From Halobacteriovorax sp. (GTDB lineage Bacteria > Bdellovibrionota > Bacteriovoracia > Bacteriovoracales > Bacteriovoracaceae), in the NCBI GenBank assembly GCA_024686135.1, contig JAIBDQ010000019.1:1-34295 (forward strand): a stretch of DNA of 34,295 bases. The letters are read 5' to 3'. Shown here piece after piece: positions 32,930-34,295 of the stretch. Every line of letters starts with the position of its first letter. Position 1 is the first letter of the stretch. A program made the translations under genes and the position numbers. Under the pieces are notes generated by a model. The model saw only the letters and a program-made list of their open reading frames with translations. It did not search any database and was not told the DNA's origin.

Positions 32930-33793
32930 CTACAGGTCAGTAATTTCGGCTTCAAAGAGCATGGCGAAGTGATCTGAGGTCTTTAGCTCACCAAGAACCC
33001 AAGCGTCCTTAATTTTAAGCCCTCTAACGAAGCTATAGTCAATTATAGCACGGCTAAACTTAGACTTTCTTCTTTTATCATTTCTAAAGAGAACCGGTAC
33101 TAAACCATGCTTATGCATACCACTTACCATATGATTTATACGTTCTTGATTCTTTGAATTAAAGTCTCCAGCGAAAATGACTGGTCCGTCATGCTTGCTA
33201 ATATGCTCTAGACATTGATCAACATGCCTAGCAAAGGCATCATCTCCGGCCATATTCATTCCATGAATATTTACTATAAGAAGTTCTTTATCAGTACCTT
33301 CTATAGGGTAATATCCTACTGTATTTGCTTTTGGAGTTTTTATAATTGGTTCGAGGTCTACCGTTCTTTCTACAAGAACGTAGTTAGGTTCAACATTACT
33401 GCCGATAACAGTTCCTGTTGGGCGATCACCTTTTTTCTTAGAACGAGCAATAAAAGAATAGCCCATATCAAAGCGATGCCCAGGAAAAAACTCAAAGGCT
33501 CTTTCCATAAGGCCATTTCTGCTTCCTTCTTGAAGCATAAAAATATCTGTATCTCTGCCATGATAAACAAAGTCGTTAGTAAAACCTTTCTCTTTGGCCT
33601 TTAGGATATTCCAAACAAAGACTTTTATATGACTTGGGTCCAGAGCGCCTTTGCTTGCCTGTCCAAAAGAGACATGACTTTCTTCAATCTTTGGAATAAA
33701 GAATTTCTTTTTTATCCAATCTTTAAAGCCTGCATGAGCAGGAGTAAAACTAAGAGCAATCGTAAGCGCAGGTAAAACCATCCAGGTTTTCAT
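32930..33793 (-). CDS. Exported endonuclease/exonuclease/phosphatase (EEP) family protein
   Basis: The 287-residue product has a signal peptide (VLPALTIALSFTPAHA). EEP residues are in order: KVFVWNILKAK (Asn), IFMLQEGSRNG (Glu), LIVNIHGMNM (His), VIFAGDFNSK (Asp-Asn), IIDYSFVRG (Asp), and TSDHFAMLF (Asp-His). It resembles the YafD/UPF0294 branch. GGAGG six bases before the ATG at 33793 decides the start; the ATG at 33805 overlaps that ribosome site. With the gene at 23689 it is the second exported EEP enzyme in the window, but the two are not close copies. Nuclease or phosphatase activity outside the cytoplasm is expected. Confidence 0.88.
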   Translation of the reverse strand: MKTWMVLPALTIALSFTPAHAGFKDWIKKKFFIPKIEESHVSFGQASKGALDPSHIKVFVWNILKAKEKGFTNDFVYHGRDTDIFMLQEGSRNGLMERAFEFFPGHRFDMGYSFIARSKKKGDRPTGTVIGSNVEPNYVLVERTVDLEPIIKTPKANTVGYYPIEGTDKELLIVNIHGMNMAGDDAFARHVDQCLEHISKHDGPVIFAGDFNSKNQERINHMVSGMHKHGLVPVLFRNDKRRKSKFSRAIIDYSFVRGLKIKDAWVLGELKTSDHFAMLFEAEITDL

Positions 33794-33880
33794 ATAATCC
33801 TCCATAAAATGAACTTACTTTCTTGTCGTTATTAAAAGTCAGTAAGGTTAATCGGAGGTGTGCTTGGATTAGGAATGAGT

Positions 33881-33915
33881 AAAAAATGCCCTAAAAACTA
33901 GTGTCTTTAGGGCAT
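33881..33915 (-). terminator. Strong intrinsic terminator for the partial gene at the right end
   Basis: On the minus strand ATGCCCTAAA and TTTAGGGCAT form a perfect 10-base stem with a 10-base loop, followed by TTTTT. It stops transcription between the partial gene and the EEP gene. Confidence 0.92.
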
Positions 33916-33947
33916 TATCGTATTGAAAAACTTCAGTCAGGTTTTAA

Positions 33948-34295
33948 TTAGCCGTTGATTGAAGCGTTATATATATCTTCTAGTGGAGCAAAGAACCCGT
34001 CCCAAGCCGGAAGAGTTTGATTCCATAGAAAGTCAGGACGATCTTCTGAAAGCCATTCTCCTCCTATGATATTTCCCTCGGCATTTAACTCAAGAGTATA
34101 ACGATACTCTTTTACATAAGTAGAGTTGATAGCTGAAGTCTCTCTCCAAGAATGAGCAATTTCTACTGTGTAATACATCTTAGTTGAAACAGTGATTTCT
34201 TTTACTGTTCCTTTCGCCGCTTTTTCAGAGGCACCTTCTTTTACACTTATTACTTTAGTGTCGTAACCGTGAACAGCTTGGTTCCAAACTTCTAG
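33948..34295 (-). CDS. C-terminal part of a protein resembling transglutaminase elicitors
   Basis: The frame is open to the window end, so about 115 C-terminal residues are seen and the start lies outside. The segment begins LEVWNQAVHGYD, continues with Lys-rich strands (VKEITVSTKMYYTVEIAHSW), and has YTLELNAEGNIIGGEWLSED followed by RPDFLW. As I recall, the GNIIGGEW...RPDFLW wording is typical of the transglutaminase elicitor family (PF16683), found in Phytophthora and several bacteria, which cross-links Gln and Lys side chains. The catalytic Cys would be upstream, so activity cannot be judged. A strong terminator follows. Confidence 0.6.
   Translation of the reverse strand, partial: LEVWNQAVHGYDTKVISVKEGASEKAAKGTVKEITVSTKMYYTVEIAHSWRETSAINSTYVKEYRYTLELNAEGNIIGGEWLSEDRPDFLWNQTLPAWDGFFAPLEDIYNASING

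Noticed and set aside
33215-33604. 129-residue plus-strand frame antisense to the EEP gene
   Set aside because: It is the complement of a clear EEP coding frame and shows no domain or ribosome site.

Overview
The window is a gene-dense, AT-rich bacterial chromosome segment with 34 protein genes (two cut by the window ends), two tRNA genes and no visible insertion sequence, phage gene or CRISPR array. Half of the proteins (17 of 34) carry a signal peptide or lipobox, and many are hydrolases: two exported endonuclease/exonuclease/phosphatase (EEP) proteins, an exported nucleotide pyrophosphatase/phosphodiesterase, a secreted HExxH metallopeptidase, a muramidase-like and an amidase-like cell-wall enzyme. 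Together with nucleoside and purine salvage genes, the AT-rich codon use and the many unrecognised exported proteins, this suggests a predatory Bdellovibrionota of the Bacteriovorax/Halobacteriovorax type. That placement is an inference; no rRNA is present to confirm it.

Layout. 1-3056: the end of a putative Na+/H+ antiporter, ilvE on the minus strand, and a charge-segregated outer-membrane-type protein. 3106-6679: tRNA-Val(GAC) and a heterodimeric ABC exporter. 6725-9878: a DsbA-like thioredoxin lipoprotein and a 654-residue coiled-coil protein without Pro, Cys or Trp. 9964-13394: a pyruvate kinase with a C-terminal ferredoxin domain, overlapped by queG, then a convergent alpha/beta hydrolase. 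13468-14531: tRNA-Phe(GAA), a strong terminator, a tmRNA-like 3' end, a small exported protein, and a 369-base gap that looks like an RNA gene. 14532-22699: mainly exported proteins of unknown function, with an HD hydrolase, a deoxynucleoside kinase, a lytic-transglycosylase-like protein, a metallopeptidase and an Hcp-like Sel1-repeat protein. 22675-23532: a MipA/OmpV porin-like protein.

23689-28615 is a tight run of six same-strand genes: exported EEP enzyme, exported NADAR-fold protein, NPP-type phosphodiesterase lipoprotein, then mtnB, mtnD and mtnC of methionine salvage. The first three could take apart NAD, ADP-ribose or nucleotides outside the cytoplasm while the last three recycle methylthioribose carbon and sulfur. 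28743-34295, mostly minus strand: a lipoprotein, an adenine deaminase next to an nth homologue, an unrecognised acidic protein, a DUF1460 amidase-like protein, a second exported EEP protein, and a partial gene resembling transglutaminase elicitors.

The observations most worth following are the pyruvate kinase-ferredoxin fusion with an Asp in the second cluster motif, the exported NADAR/NPP/EEP cassette joined to mtnBDC, several genes whose predicted transcription start nearly coincides with the start codon, and the tmRNA-like 3' end beside tRNA-Phe.
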